Shown here one piece after another: positions 17,081-25,921 of a stretch of DNA of 64,000 nucleotides. Each line of letters starts with the position of its first letter. Within the stretch, counting starts at the first letter, position 1. Source of the stretch: Asanoa ishikariensis. GTDB lineage: Bacteria; Actinomycetota; Actinomycetes; Mycobacteriales; Micromonosporaceae. The DNA lies in contig NZ_FNQB01000005.1 of assembly GCF_900107455.1 (NCBI RefSeq), forward strand, positions 372,001 through 436,000, in the 5' to 3' direction. Below the pieces are notes generated by a model, which did no database searches, was not told where the DNA came from, and saw only the letters and a program-made list of their open reading frames with translations. Both the position numbers and the translations under genes were made by a program.

Positions 17081-18013
17081 TCAAACGGTCGTGAGATGGA
17101 CGGCCGCGATGGTGACCAGGCCGGCGCCGAAGATGGTGACGGCGCTGGCGGCCAGGATCGGGGTGAACCGGCTGGCGAGCTTGAGCGCGCTGATGGAACG
17201 CGCGCTGCGGCTGATGACGGTGCTGCCGGCGACGGCGAGCACGCCGACTCCGAAAAGCACGACGGCCATGCCGATCCCGAACGTGACGACCAGCAACAGG
17301 GCGAAAGCGCCACGGCCGAGAAACAGTCCGCTGGCCAGAACCAGGAACGCGGCCGGTGACGGCGTGAGGCCGCCCGAGACGCCCAGCAGCAGTAGGCCGG
17401 GACGCTTCGACGGCTCGTGATGGTGATCGTGAGTGTGGCCGTGGGTGTGCCCATGCTCATGGCCATGCGAGTGGTCGTGATCGTGGGTGTGCCCGCGCAG
17501 GTGCCGGCGCAGCATCCAGATGCCGGTGGCGATCACGAACGCTCCGGCCGCGACCTGGAGCCAGGTCGTGAGCTGTTCCATCCGCACGACGTCGGACAGC
17601 GACAGGAACGTCCAGGCGACCCCGATGACCAGCACTGAAATGGTGTGCATGACCGCGACGGACCCGCCGAGCCACGCGGCGTCGCGGATGCGTCCCCTGG
17701 AGCCAGCCAGGTAGGCGGCGGCCAAGGTCTTGCCGTGGCCGGGCGTGACGGCGTGCCAGGCGCCGGCGAGGAAAGCGATGACGAACGCCGCCGCCGGCAC
17801 GCCGGGAGTCTGGATCAGGTCCTGAAGGCGGTCCGACACGGAGGTGGCCGACAGCGCGACCAAGCCGGCGCGGGTGGTGTCGAGGCTGATGGCGACCGTC
17901 TGGGGATCGCCGAACGGGTGCGCCGACGCCGGCCCCGGGGCGAGCGCGGCCCCGGTGACAGCTGCCCCGACGACGGTCAACGCCATCACGGCACGGCTAC
18001 AGGGGGAGATCAC
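17081..18013 (-). CDS. NicO/RcnA-family nickel-cobalt transporter
   Basis: The 310-residue protein starts at GTG 18013 (ATG 17986 also possible). It has a signal-like first helix, then AFLAGAWHAVTPGHGKTLAAAY with the HAVTPGHGK motif of the NicO family, and six or so further helices. Between helices lies a histidine-rich stretch (RGHTHDHDHSHGHEHGHT...) that binds metal ions. Members either export nickel and cobalt (RcnA) or import them. It follows the superoxide dismutase gene on the same strand beyond a strong terminator, and is convergent with the GNAT gene. Confidence 0.9.
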   Translation of the reverse strand: MISPCSRAVMALTVVGAAVTGAALAPGPASAHPFGDPQTVAISLDTTRAGLVALSATSVSDRLQDLIQTPGVPAAAFVIAFLAGAWHAVTPGHGKTLAAAYLAGSRGRIRDAAWLGGSVAVMHTISVLVIGVAWTFLSLSDVVRMEQLTTWLQVAAGAFVIATGIWMLRRHLRGHTHDHDHSHGHEHGHTHGHTHDHHHEPSKRPGLLLLGVSGGLTPSPAAFLVLASGLFLGRGAFALLLVVTFGIGMAVVLFGVGVLAVAGSTVISRSARSISALKLASRFTPILAASAVTIFGAGLVTIAAVHLTTV

Positions 18014-18131
18014 GGGAACACACTCCGGGGCGCGGACCTTACGAACGGCCCAGTGTCTCCACCGGCCCTGACCTGCGCAGGCACTCGAAGGTGATCTTCA
18101 AAGGTCGTCGACGTGAACATCCGGGCGCCGG

Positions 18132-18173
18132 CCGTAGCGGGGCGGCGGATGGCGGTCCGCCACCCCGCTACGG
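18132..18173 (-). terminator. terminator of the superoxide dismutase gene
   Basis: An 18-base arm, CCGTAGCGGGGCGGCGGA, pairs almost completely with TCCGCCACCCCGCTACGG across a 6-base loop (one C-A mismatch). It starts 4 bases after the sodF stop. A very stable GC hairpin without a T-run. Confidence 0.8.
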
Positions 18174-18177
18174 GGCA

Positions 18178-18792
18178 TCAGGCCGGCTTGTTCCCGGCCT
18201 TCGCCGCGGCGTACCGGGCAGCCACGTCCGGCCAGTTGACGACCTCCCACATGGCCTTGACGAAGTCCGGGCGTACGTTGCGGTACTGCAGGTAGTACGC
18301 GTGCTCCCAGGCGTCGAAGGCGAGCAGGGGCACGGAGGTCTGCGCGACGTTGCCGTGGTGGTCGTAGACCTGCTCGACGATCAGGCGACCGGAGAGGGGC
18401 TCGTAGGACAGCACGCCCCAGCCGGAGCCCTGTACCAGGGTGGTGGCCGCGGACAGTTGGCCGTGGAAGCCCTCGAACGAGCCGAAGAACTCGTTGATCG
18501 CCTCGCCGAGGTCGCCGTCGGGGCGGTCGCCGCCGTCCGGGGTCATGTTGGCCCAGTACAGCGAGTGCAGCACGTGGCCGGACAGGTTGAACGCGAGCGT
18601 CTTCTCCAGGCCGACGATGCTGGCGAAGTTCCCGGCGTCGCGCGCCTCCTCGATGCGTTCGAGGGCGTCGTTGGCGCCCTTGACGTACGCGGCGTGGTGC
18701 TTGTCGTGGTGCAGTTCGAGGATCTGCCCGTTGATGTGCGGCTCGAGCGCCGCGTAGTCGTAGGGCAGGTCCGGCAACGTGTAAACAGCCAT
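18178..18792 (-). CDS. sodF: Fe/Mn-family superoxide dismutase, nickel-repressed type
   Basis: The 204-residue enzyme has all four metal ligands: the first histidine in [13 protein letters not shown], the second in GHVLHSLYW, and the aspartate and third histidine in [13 protein letters not shown]. It converts superoxide to peroxide and oxygen in the cytoplasm. ATG 18792 follows a GGAGGAC ribosome site. A Nur-like operator lies 52 bases upstream (18844-18860). In Streptomyces, Nur represses the iron enzyme SodF when nickel is available; the operator here suggests the same, so I use sodF rather than sodA. Iron versus manganese cannot be settled by eye. Confidence 0.93.
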   Translation of the reverse strand: MAVYTLPDLPYDYAALEPHINGQILELHHDKHHAAYVKGANDALERIEEARDAGNFASIVGLEKTLAFNLSGHVLHSLYWANMTPDGGDRPDGDLGEAINEFFGSFEGFHGQLSAATTLVQGSGWGVLSYEPLSGRLIVEQVYDHHGNVAQTSVPLLAFDAWEHAYYLQYRNVRPDFVKAMWEVVNWPDVAARYAAAKAGNKPA

Positions 18793-18843
18793 CTGGTGTT
18801 GTCCTCCAAGCGATGGATCGCCACTGCTGCAACTCTTACGCTG

Positions 18844-18860
18844 TTGCCAGCAATGTGCAA
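18844..18860. promoter_or_regulatory. Nur-like operator of sodF
   Basis: TTGCCA-GCAAT-GTGCAA fits the Nur pattern tTGCaa-N5-ttGCAA. On the minus strand its TTGCAC half can act as the -35 box, with TAAGAG as a possible -10 about 16 bases on, so binding would block sodF transcription. Confidence 0.6.
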
Positions 18861-18882
18861 CAACCCTACGTGGAGGGTTTGC

Positions 18883-19899
18883 TCAGGACTCCGACGGCCT
18901 TGACGCCACGTTCGCCGACCAGCGTTCCTCGACCCGCGCGAAGCGCCAGATCGCGATCGCGACCAGCCAGGACACGACGAACAGGCCGACGATGGCGTAC
19001 CCGGCGTAGTCGAGCGGGATCGAGGCGATCGCGGCGATCGGGCCGTGGGTGATGTGCGCCTGGTCGGCGATCACCCCGATGAGCTCGATCGTGCCGATGA
19101 TCAGCGCCACCGCGACCGAGATCGAGGTGATGGTGATGTTGTAGAAGACCTTGCGGACCGGCTTGGCGAAGGCCCACCCGTACGCGGCGTTCATGAACAC
19201 ACCGTCGGCCGCGTCCATCAGGCACATGCCGGCGGCGAACAGGATCGGCAGCACGAGGATGGCGTAGAACGGCAGGTTGAACGCCGCGGCCCCACCGGCC
19301 AGCACCAGCAGTCCGACCTCGGTCGCGGTGTCGAAACCGATGCCGAACAGCACGCCGATCGGATAGATGTGTCACGGCTTGCGGACCGAGCGGGTCAGGC
19401 CGCCGAGGAAACGGTTCATGAACCCGCGCTTGTTGAGCTGGTCTTCAAGTTCCTGCTCGTCGTAGGTGCCGCGGCGCATCTCGCGGAACACCTTGATGAT
19501 CGCGAGGAGTACGACGAGGTTGAGGATGCCGAGGATCCACAGGAAGACACCGGAGACCGACGCGCCGATGACGCCGGTGATGGAGTGGAGGTTCTACCCA
19601 TCGTCCTCGACCTGCCCGGCGAGTGCCCGCACGCCGATCGAGAGAAGGAGCGCCAGCGAGAAGACGATCGTGGAGTGGCCGAGCGAGAACCAGAATCCGA
19701 CCGACAGCGGCTTGCGGTCGTTGCCGGTCGCGGCGTTGTCGGCCATGAGCTTGCGGGTGGTGTTGTCGACGGCGGCGATGTGGTCCGCGTCGAACGCGTG
19801 GCGTAGGCCGAACGTGTAGGCGAGCACGCCCAACCCGACCGTGAAGACCGGGTTGTCACCGCCCAACGAGAAGTGCTTCGGTGCGACCAGACCGGCCAT
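18883..19899 (-). pseudogene. NiCoT-family nickel/cobalt permease with two in-frame stops
   Basis: One frame from ATG 19899 to 18883 encodes a complete 338-residue NiCoT permease, broken by TAG at 19594-19596 (VEDDG-stop-NLHSITG) and TGA at 19372-19374 (RSVRKP-stop-HIYPIG, where tryptophan is usual, so TGG to TGA). The family signature RHAFDADHIAAVDNTTRK is intact, as are GFWFSLGHSTIVF and GFDTATEVGLLVLAG. Intact NiCoT proteins import Ni2+ or Co2+ through eight helices. There are no frameshifts. Both changes are single substitutions, so read-through, sequence error and recent inactivation all remain possible. A Nur-like site lies about 150 bases upstream. Confidence 0.87.
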
Positions 19900-20047
19900 C
19901 CCGCCGAGCGAACACCAGTCCCGGCGGGTCAGGCTGCGACGGAACCGGGTTACTCCTGAGACGTGCGCCGCCTCTTCCTTTGCTGGCCGTAGCGGACCCT
20001 TCTCGACCTGGGAGAACCGGGTCGGACGCTACGCCGGGCCAGCCTTA

Positions 20048-20064
20048 CTGCACAGAGTTGGCAA
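20048..20064. promoter_or_regulatory. Nur-like operator upstream of the NiCoT gene
   Basis: CTGCAC-AGAGT-TGGCAA; on the minus strand TTGCCA-ACTCT-GTGCAG. The core TGC/GCA positions match the Nur pattern, with weaker outer positions than at the other two sites. It lies about 149 bases before the NiCoT start. Bases 19900-20047 hold no gene I can support. Confidence 0.45.
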
Positions 20065-20166
20065 CAACACAACATCGGCGCCAGTGCCTGCCGGCACTTC
20101 GCGTGGGGTCGACGAGGCCGGCTACAACCCGGCCGGCTGGGCGCCAGAAGAATCAGCTGCGAAGTC

Positions 20167-20776
20167 TCAGCTGGTGATCAATGCGGCCACGGTGTTTCCG
20201 TCGGTGGCGGTGCGCCCGGTTGTGCGCTGGTAGCGCCGCACGATGTGATGGTGCCGCGTGTGTTGACCGAGCCGCCGTTCGGCGCGCATGAGCGCGTTGC
20301 GACGCGGGGGTGGGAATGCCGCCGCGAGAGCCGAGAGCAGCGTTCGTGGATCGACCCGTGCGTAGCGATGCCTCGTAGATGGCCTGGGCGTCCAACCCGA
20401 GGGGTGGGCTCAGCTGAGCGCATCGCCGCCTCGCCTTCGCCGCGCCGAAGGGAAGTAGCGGTTCCCGTGCGGGCGGTTGGTCCAGCAGTCCCGGCCCGGA
20501 AACGGCTAGCAGCCGATCGAGGTCGACGCCGAGCGTGGCAAGGGCCTCCCGGTCGGCTGCTGCGCCCGCGCCGGCCGGGGCCGCGAGGCTAACGGCTTCC
20601 CCGATCGCCGCGGCCGTCGCGCCATGCTCGGTGAGCACGGTAGAGACATCGCAGCCGGCCGTGGTGAGGGCGAGTAGCAGGTGTTCGCCGCCGACCCGGT
20701 AATGCCCGAGGTCCCGAGCGTGGGTCATCGCGCGGCTCAGAACGCGGCGGAGCTCGGGCTGATCGCCTCGGAACAT
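20167..20776 (-). pseudogene. Clp-N domain protein, frameshifted with an internal deletion
   Basis: From ATG 20776 the frame gives a Clp-N (ClpA/ClpC N-terminal) domain: RRVLSRAMTHARDLGHYRVGGEHLLLALT is its first repeat, and LGLDAQAIYEASLR begins the second. After about 20380 the sensible protein continues in another frame (RVDPRTLLSALAAAFPPP, later RRYQRTTGRTATDGN) and ends at 20167. The middle of the second Clp-N repeat seems missing. Stand-alone Clp-N proteins paired with a small HTH protein are known in actinobacteria. The start overlaps the HTH gene stop. Whether the shortened protein is made is unclear. Confidence 0.7.
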
Positions 20777-21006
20777 CAGTCCTCCATGCCGCGGTGGTAT
20801 TTGCGGTGCACGGTTTGTTTGGTGACGCCAAGCCGCGTGGCGATGTCCTGCCACGACCATCCCGCTCGTCGTGCCGCCGCGACGTGCTCGGCCTCGACCT
20901 GCTCCAGCAACCGGCGCAGTCGGGCAACGGCGCGCAGCCCGGCGTCGGGGTCTGTGCCGCGGGTGGCGTCTTCGAGATCAGCACCAGCCGACATGTTCGT
21001 CAGCAT
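20776..21006 (-). CDS. small helix-turn-helix DNA-binding protein
   Basis: The 76-residue protein has an arginine-rich helix (RAVARLRRLLEQVEAEHVAAARRAG) followed by the helix-turn-helix WSWQDIATRLGVTKQTVHRKY, similar to sigma region 4 and to small regulators that precede Clp-N genes. It overlaps the Clp-N gene (TGATG), so the two are co-expressed. Its start codon lies inside the first of two identical-type palindromes (20999-21042), suggesting autoregulation. Confidence 0.82.
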   Translation of the reverse strand: MLTNMSAGADLEDATRGTDPDAGLRAVARLRRLLEQVEAEHVAAARRAGWSWQDIATRLGVTKQTVHRKYHRGMED

Positions 21007-21042
21007 ATGCTGACGCCGCGTGAGGCGTCAACATATGCTGAC
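20999..21042. promoter_or_regulatory. duplicated palindromic operator of the HTH-ClpN operon
   Basis: GTCAGCATATGCTGAC (20999-21014) is a perfect 16-base palindrome, and GTCAACATATGCTGAC (21027-21042) is the same sequence with one change. Their centres are 28 bases apart. The first covers the HTH start codon. Two near-identical palindromes at the promoter of a small HTH gene are what an autoregulatory operator looks like. Confidence 0.7.
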
Positions 21043-21064
21043 GGAGTCCAGGGTCTTGCTCGCG

Positions 21065-21440
21065 TCAATGCGATCCGGGCGCCTGGACGACGGAGAGCTC
21101 CAATATGGCGGGCAACGGGGCGACGCCCGGGCCACCGGCGTCGACCCAGGCGACGATATCGTCGGTCACTACGTCGTTGACTACCAGTCCGAACCAGACC
21201 GGCCGGGCACCCCGGCGGCGAGCATCAGCGGTCGGGTGTACCACGACGACGTTGGACTGCGCGCACGCGTCCAGGCAGTCACTGACGCGCACGCGGTGAG
21301 GCGCGGGTAGGGCGTTCCGGAGACGGTCGAGCTGCGCGTCGTGGTCGACGTCGGGGTGTTTGGTGGCGCTGCCGCAGCAGCAGTCGCGACATACGGTGAC
21401 AAGACACGCGTTGGCGGATGGCTCTACGATCGTCGGCTCC
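21065..21440 (-). CDS. (2Fe-2S) ferredoxin-like small protein, start not resolved
   Basis: The frame holds VTVCRDCCCGSATKHPDVDH, then RVRVSDCLDACAQSNVVVVHP and RPVWFGLVVNDVVTDDIVAWV: the cysteine-rich (2Fe-2S) ferredoxin-like family common in actinobacteria. A GTG at 21292 would remove the first cysteines. The frame stays open up to the stop of the S-component gene at 21488 but contains no ATG or GTG before the cysteines, so the real start is missing, non-standard or hidden by an indel. It is the last gene of the cobalamin/cobalt transport operon. Function unknown. Confidence 0.6.
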
Positions 21441-21487
21441 TCGAACGGCGGTGACTGTGAAACGTAAGTGATGGCGCCGGAAGCACA

Positions 21488-22297
21488 TCACGCGGCGAAG
21501 GTGCCGATCTCGCCGTACGAAGCCTTGCGGGCCGCGCGGCGAAGGACCGTCAGGATCGCGGGGCCCAGGACCACGATGGCGATCGTGTTCGTGATCGCAC
21601 GTCCGGTGTCCCAGCCCGCGGTGGAGGTGAGCACGGTGAAGACGACGAACCGGTGCAGGTTGTCGAGGACCGGTGCGCCGGGAACGTAGGAGATGTGTCC
21701 GCTGTAGTAGTCGACCTCGGCGCCGGTGATGAAGGGCCAGAACCAGAGGTTCATCACGAACCCGAAGACGTACGCGACGAGGATGCCGTACCCGACGAGC
21801 ATGGCGATCTCGGCCTTGCCGGTGACGCGTTTTGGCAGGAGGCCGGCGCCCATGCCGATCCAGGCGGAGGCGAGCATCTGGAACGGGAGCCACGGGCCGA
21901 CGCCGGCGGTCAGCAACGCGGACGCGAACAGCGACGTGCAGCCGAGGACGAAGCCGAAGCCGGGGCCGAAGACGCGGCCGGCCAGGACGAGCATGAAGAA
22001 GACGGTCTCGATGCCGGCGGTGCCGGCGCCGAGTGGGCGCAGGGCGGCGTTGACCGCGGACAGGACGCCGAGCATGGCGAGGGCTTTGGAGTCCATGCCG
22101 CCTTCGGTGAGCTCGGCCAGGACGACGACGATGAGGATCGGCAGGATGCCGATGAACACGAACGGGGCATCCGGGCCGTGTTGCATGCTCTGCGGCTCGA
22201 CGCGGACCAGCAGTGGCCAGACGAACATCATGAGCCCGGCCAGCGACGCCAGGGTGAGCACCGCCGCCGAGCGTGGTCGGACCCGGATCGCGTTCAC
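21488..22297 (-). CDS. ECF transporter substrate-binding (S) component
   Basis: The 269-residue protein has about seven hydrophobic helices and no ATPase or signal domain. Features such as GILPILIVVVLAELTEGGMDSKALAMLGVLSAVNAALRPLG near residue 50-90 fit ECF S components of the class found with cobalt and cobalamin systems. GTG 22297 overlaps the stop of the double ATPase gene (GTGA). It binds the vitamin or metal and is coupled to the T and ATPase subunits encoded just upstream. The cobalamin riboswitches at the head of the operon and the extracellular proteins point to cobalamin or a precursor. Confidence 0.8.
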   Translation of the reverse strand: MNAIRVRPRSAAVLTLASLAGLMMFVWPLLVRVEPQSMQHGPDAPFVFIGILPILIVVVLAELTEGGMDSKALAMLGVLSAVNAALRPLGAGTAGIETVFFMLVLAGRVFGPGFGFVLGCTSLFASALLTAGVGPWLPFQMLASAWIGMGAGLLPKRVTGKAEIAMLVGYGILVAYVFGFVMNLWFWPFITGAEVDYYSGHISYVPGAPVLDNLHRFVVFTVLTSTAGWDTGRAITNTIAIVVLGPAILTVLRRAARKASYGEIGTFAA

Positions 22298-23907
22298 CGG
22301 ACCTCCTGGTGCAACGCGGCGGCCACCTCGGAGACGGTCAGCCAGTCCGGGCCGATGATTTTGGCGACCTGGGTCGCGAAGGCCGGCGATCCGCCGAGCA
22401 CGTCGACGGTCGGGCCGTCGGAGACGACCTCGCCCTCGGCGAGGACGACGACCCGGTCGGCGACGGTGGCCACGAACTCGACGTCGTGGGTGGCGACGAC
22501 GACGGCCCTGCCCTGGTCGGTGAGGTAGGCGATCTGCCGGCCGAGCGCGGCCTTGGCGTTGTAATCGAGGCCCCGGGTGGGTTCGTCGAGCAGCAGCACC
22601 GGTGGGGCGGCGGTCAGCTGGATCGCCAGGACGAGGGCGAGCCGTTGTCCCTCGGACAGGTCGCGCGGGTGCTGGTCGGGGTCGATGCCGGGCGCGAGCT
22701 CGTCAAGCAGGAAGCGGCAGGTGCCAGGTGTGGCGTCGGACTCGCGGTCGGCGGCGGCGCATTCCTGTGCCACGGATTCGAGGTAGAGCAGGTCGCCGGC
22801 GGACTGGGGCACCATGCCGACCAGGCGTCGGGCACGGGCGCTGGGAAGGTCGACGGGGTCGACGCCGTCGACCCGGACCGTACCGCCCTGTCGTGGCCCA
22901 GATCCTTGGACGGCCCAGAGCAGCGAGGACTTGCCGGAGCCGTTGCGACCCATCATGGCCAGGACCGTGCCGCTGCGCAGGTCGAGGTCGACGCCGCGGA
23001 CGGCGACGGTGGCGCCGTAGCGGACGACGATGCCGGTGGCGGTCAGCGTCGCGGGCTCCGTGCCGGCCGGCGCCGGTCGTCGGGGCGCCGGGCCGGCGGC
23101 GAGGTCGCGGCGGATCGGCTCGGCGAGTCGGCGGGCGTCGCGCACCGACAGCGGCAGCGGTGACCACCCGGCGACGCGGCCCAGTTCGACGATCGGCGGT
23201 GCGATGGGCATACCGGCGAGGACGCCGGCGGGTTCTCCATCCACGATGGATCCGTCGCCGGGTAGGTAGAGGAATCGGTCTGCGAACGGAACGACTCGTT
23301 CGAGGCGGTGCTCGGCCATGAGGACCGTGGTGCCGAGGTCTTGGACGAGCCGGGCGAGGGTGGCGAGCACGTCTTCGGCGGCGATGGGGTCCAGGGCCGA
23401 GGTGGGCTCGTCGAGCACGAGCACCTTGGGGTGCATGGTGAGCACGGCCCCGATGGCGACGCGTTGTTGCTGGCCGCCGGAGAGCGTCCGCAGGGGGCGT
23501 CGGCGCAGCTCGGCGATGCCGAGCAGGTCGAGGGTCTCCTCCACGCGGCGGCGCATCACCTGTGGTGCGACACCGAGCTGTTCCATGCCGTACGCGAGCT
23601 CGTCCTCGACGGTGTCGGTGACGAACCCGGCGAGCGGGTCCTGGCCGACCATGCCGACGAGGTGGGCGAACTCGCGCGGTGGTCGGGAGCGGGTGCTGAC
23701 GCCGTCGACGGTGGCTGTGCCGGCGAGGTGTCCGCCGGCGAAGTGCGGCACGAGGCCGTTGACGGTGCCGAGCAGCGTCGACTTGCCGCTGCCGGTGCGG
23801 CCGGCGAGCAACACGAGCTCGCCTTCGCGGATCGTCAGCGTCACGTCCGACAGGACCGGTCGCGGGGCGCCGCGGTACCAGAAGCTGACGTGATCGAGGG
23901 TGATCAT
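22294..23907 (-). CDS. ECF transporter double ATPase (EcfA-EcfA' fusion)
   Basis: The start is ATG 23907; the longer frame upstream overlaps the T component and is not used. The 537-residue protein contains two ABC ATPase domains. The first has Walker A GRTGSGKST, signature LSGGQQQRV and Walker B VLVLDEPTSALD. The second has Walker A GRNGSGKSS, signature LSEGQRLAL (one change from LSGGQ) and Walker B VLLLDEPTRGLD. Fused ATPases are common in actinobacterial ECF transporters. It energises uptake by the S and T components and overlaps both neighbouring genes by four bases. Confidence 0.93.
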   Translation of the reverse strand: MITLDHVSFWYRGAPRPVLSDVTLTIREGELVLLAGRTGSGKSTLLGTVNGLVPHFAGGHLAGTATVDGVSTRSRPPREFAHLVGMVGQDPLAGFVTDTVEDELAYGMEQLGVAPQVMRRRVEETLDLLGIAELRRRPLRTLSGGQQQRVAIGAVLTMHPKVLVLDEPTSALDPIAAEDVLATLARLVQDLGTTVLMAEHRLERVVPFADRFLYLPGDGSIVDGEPAGVLAGMPIAPPIVELGRVAGWSPLPLSVRDARRLAEPIRRDLAAGPAPRRPAPAGTEPATLTATGIVVRYGATVAVRGVDLDLRSGTVLAMMGRNGSGKSSLLWAVQGSGPRQGGTVRVDGVDPVDLPSARARRLVGMVPQSAGDLLYLESVAQECAAADRESDATPGTCRFLLDELAPGIDPDQHPRDLSEGQRLALVLAIQLTAAPPVLLLDEPTRGLDYNAKAALGRQIAYLTDQGRAVVVATHDVEFVATVADRVVVLAEGEVVSDGPTVDVLGGSPAFATQVAKIIGPDWLTVSEVAAALHQEVR

Positions 23908-25001
23908 GCTGGTGCCTTTTCGAGCTCGAGTGGCGGCGGGGCGAGCAGGGCCGGCGTGACGCCGATCAGCACCCCGATCAGCGGGGGCCAGGACAGCAGC
24001 GGCCAGGACAGGGTGATCAGCGACGGGTTGAGGTTGGTCGGGTCGACGCGGGAGGTCCCGAACATGACCACGGCGACGGCGACGCCGCTGGCGGCGACCA
24101 CGATCTCGGCGAGGAGCCAGCGATCGGGGCGGTAGCGGGTACGGTGCACGCGCCGCCCGGCCGCGCGGAAGCCGAGCACGGCGATCACGAGACCGGCGAC
24201 CAGGACAGGCGTGGCCAGGTAGCGCGGGGTAGAGCCGTCGAGGGTCGCGTAGACACCGACGCAGACGCCGAGCAACCCGACGATCATCAGCACGCCGGTG
24301 GCGGCGCGGGCCCGAGTGGTGGCGACACCGGCGCGGCCGTACCCCCGCGAGTCCATCGAGGCGGCCAGCAGCAGGGAGCGGTCCAGGGCGTCGGCGAGGA
24401 TCGGGATCACGATTCCGCGCAGCGCGCGAACGCCTTTCCCAGTGCCGCCGCGCAGTTTGCGGGCGCGACGGACCCGCAGCACGCTCTCGGCCAACTGCGG
24501 AAACACCGACAGCGCGACGGTGACTGCCGTGCCCACCTCGTACAACGCGGCGGGCATGGCTTTGAGCAGCCGCTTCGGGTTCGCGAGGGCGTTGGCGGCG
24601 CCGAGGCAGACCACCATCGTGGCCAGCCGCAGGCCGTCGTAGAAGCCGCCGAGGACCGACTCGGCCGAGACCGCGCCGAACAGTCGGATCCCGGCGGCCC
24701 AGGCGGGCAGCGGGATCTCGGGGAGCCGCAGGATGATCGTCGAGCCTTCGGCCCCGCCGAAGATGATCCTGAACAGGACCCGCATGGTGACGATGAACCC
24801 GGCCAGGACCAGATAAAGGCGGAAGGCCAGCGCCCAGGGTGCCTCGCCGCGACGGGCGATCACGACCAGGCTGGCCACCGCAACGATCAAGCCGAGCAGC
24901 CACGGGTTGGTGGTCCGGCTCGCGGCGGTGGCCAGGCCCAGCGCCCACACCCACCAGGCGGCGGGGTGCAGGTCGCGGGGAAGAAACCAGGTGCTGCCCA
25001 T
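23904..25001 (-). CDS. ECF transporter transmembrane (T) component, CbiQ-like
   Basis: The 365-residue protein starts at ATG 25001, overlapping the upstream stop. Helices at the start and end flank the coupling region, where the two short ATPase-contact motifs are seen as VRRARKLRGG and AASMDSRGYG. It links the S component to the ATPases in the membrane. Its length exceeds the usual 250-280 residues of CbiQ by extra C-terminal helices. Confidence 0.9.
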   Translation of the reverse strand: MGSTWFLPRDLHPAAWWVWALGLATAASRTTNPWLLGLIVAVASLVVIARRGEAPWALAFRLYLVLAGFIVTMRVLFRIIFGGAEGSTIILRLPEIPLPAWAAGIRLFGAVSAESVLGGFYDGLRLATMVVCLGAANALANPKRLLKAMPAALYEVGTAVTVALSVFPQLAESVLRVRRARKLRGGTGKGVRALRGIVIPILADALDRSLLLAASMDSRGYGRAGVATTRARAATGVLMIVGLLGVCVGVYATLDGSTPRYLATPVLVAGLVIAVLGFRAAGRRVHRTRYRPDRWLLAEIVVAASGVAVAVVMFGTSRVDPTNLNPSLITLSWPLLSWPPLIGVLIGVTPALLAPPPLELEKAPA

Positions 25002-25921
25002 CAGGCCTTGCGCGCCCTGCGGCGCTGCCGGGCGATCCACCAGCTCGCCGCCGCCAGCAGGACGACGGCGGCGCCGGCCACCCAGGGTGCGTACGGGCTG
25101 GCGCCGGACTGGCGGCGGAGCACTTTGTTGACGTCCTCAGCCTGCTCGCCGCCGGTGAAGGCGACGCTGAGGGCGGGGTTCGCCGCGGTCGGGCTGGCGC
25201 TGTTGCGCGGGCGCGGCAGTGGAAGAGCGGCGCTCGTGGCAGGTGCAGGCGGCGGCTCGGCGGCCGGGGGGTCGCCGTCACCGCCGCCGTTGTCCGCGCC
25301 GGGCGGCGTGTTCGGCTGGGGCTGCTGCTGCTCGTTCGGGTCGTTCGTGGTCGGCTTCGGTTCCTCGGTGGCGTTGCATGTGCGGCCCTCGGCGCCAGGA
25401 CGGACGGCGGCGATCCTCGGCTGTGGGTTGGTCTTGGCCGTCTTGTTGAGGGAGAACGACCAGCCTTCGAAGCCGCCGGGGATGAAGTCGCGGTTCTTGA
25501 TTCCCCACTGGCTATAGACCCAGGGGCAGTTGTTGCCGGCGTGCCAGTAGGACCAGTAGGCCGAGCCGGGCGGCGTGTCGATGCACAGCTCCCGGTAGTT
25601 CTGCTTGCCCTGCGCGGGGACGATCTCGACCGCCGAGGGTCGGTTCTCGACGCGGCAGATGAAGCCTTCGCCCCACCGCTGAACGCCGGCGATCTGGAAC
25701 CCGGCGCCCTTGAGCGCGTCGAGCCCGGTGCCCCGGCTGGCGCTGGGGAAGCAGCGCACGATGGTGGTGCCGCCCAGGTCCTGGAAGTCGACCACGACGG
25801 TCACGCCGGTCGCCGACGGGCAGAACCCGGGCTTGCCCTTGCTCTGGTCGATGGCGTACGCGGGCGAAGCGACCGCCGTCAGGACGACGGCGGCCGCAGC
25901 CGCGATGAACCTCATCCTCAT
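25001..25921 (-). CDS. secreted, membrane-anchored protein of the cobalamin/cobalt locus (paralogue 2)
   Basis: The 306-residue protein has a signal peptide ending SPAYA and a domain of about 190 residues with GVTVVVDFQDLGG, GEGFICRVENRPS, and YWSYWHAGNNCPWVYSQWG followed by GGFEGWSFSLN. The same order of motifs occurs in the next gene, so the two are paralogues. A Pro/Asp-rich linker and a C-terminal helix followed by ARQRRRARKA fix it to the membrane. I think this is the counterpart of the C-terminal beta domain of transcobalamin (DUF4430-like), because of the tryptophan-rich segment and the toroid proteins next door; this is inference. Start ATG 25921 overlaps the upstream stop. Confidence 0.75.
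   Translation of the reverse strand: MRMRFIAAAAAVVLTAVASPAYAIDQSKGKPGFCPSATGVTVVVDFQDLGGTTIVRCFPSASRGTGLDALKGAGFQIAGVQRWGEGFICRVENRPSAVEIVPAQGKQNYRELCIDTPPGSAYWSYWHAGNNCPWVYSQWGIKNRDFIPGGFEGWSFSLNKTAKTNPQPRIAAVRPGAEGRTCNATEEPKPTTNDPNEQQQPQPNTPPGADNGGGDGDPPAAEPPPAPATSAALPLPRPRNSASPTAANPALSVAFTGGEQAEDVNKVLRRQSGASPYAPWVAGAAVVLLAAASWWIARQRRRARKA

Noticed and set aside
18813-18834. TGCAA-like half sites near sodF as another Nur box
   Set aside because: Half-site spacing does not fit the 5-base spacer; only 18844-18860 fits.
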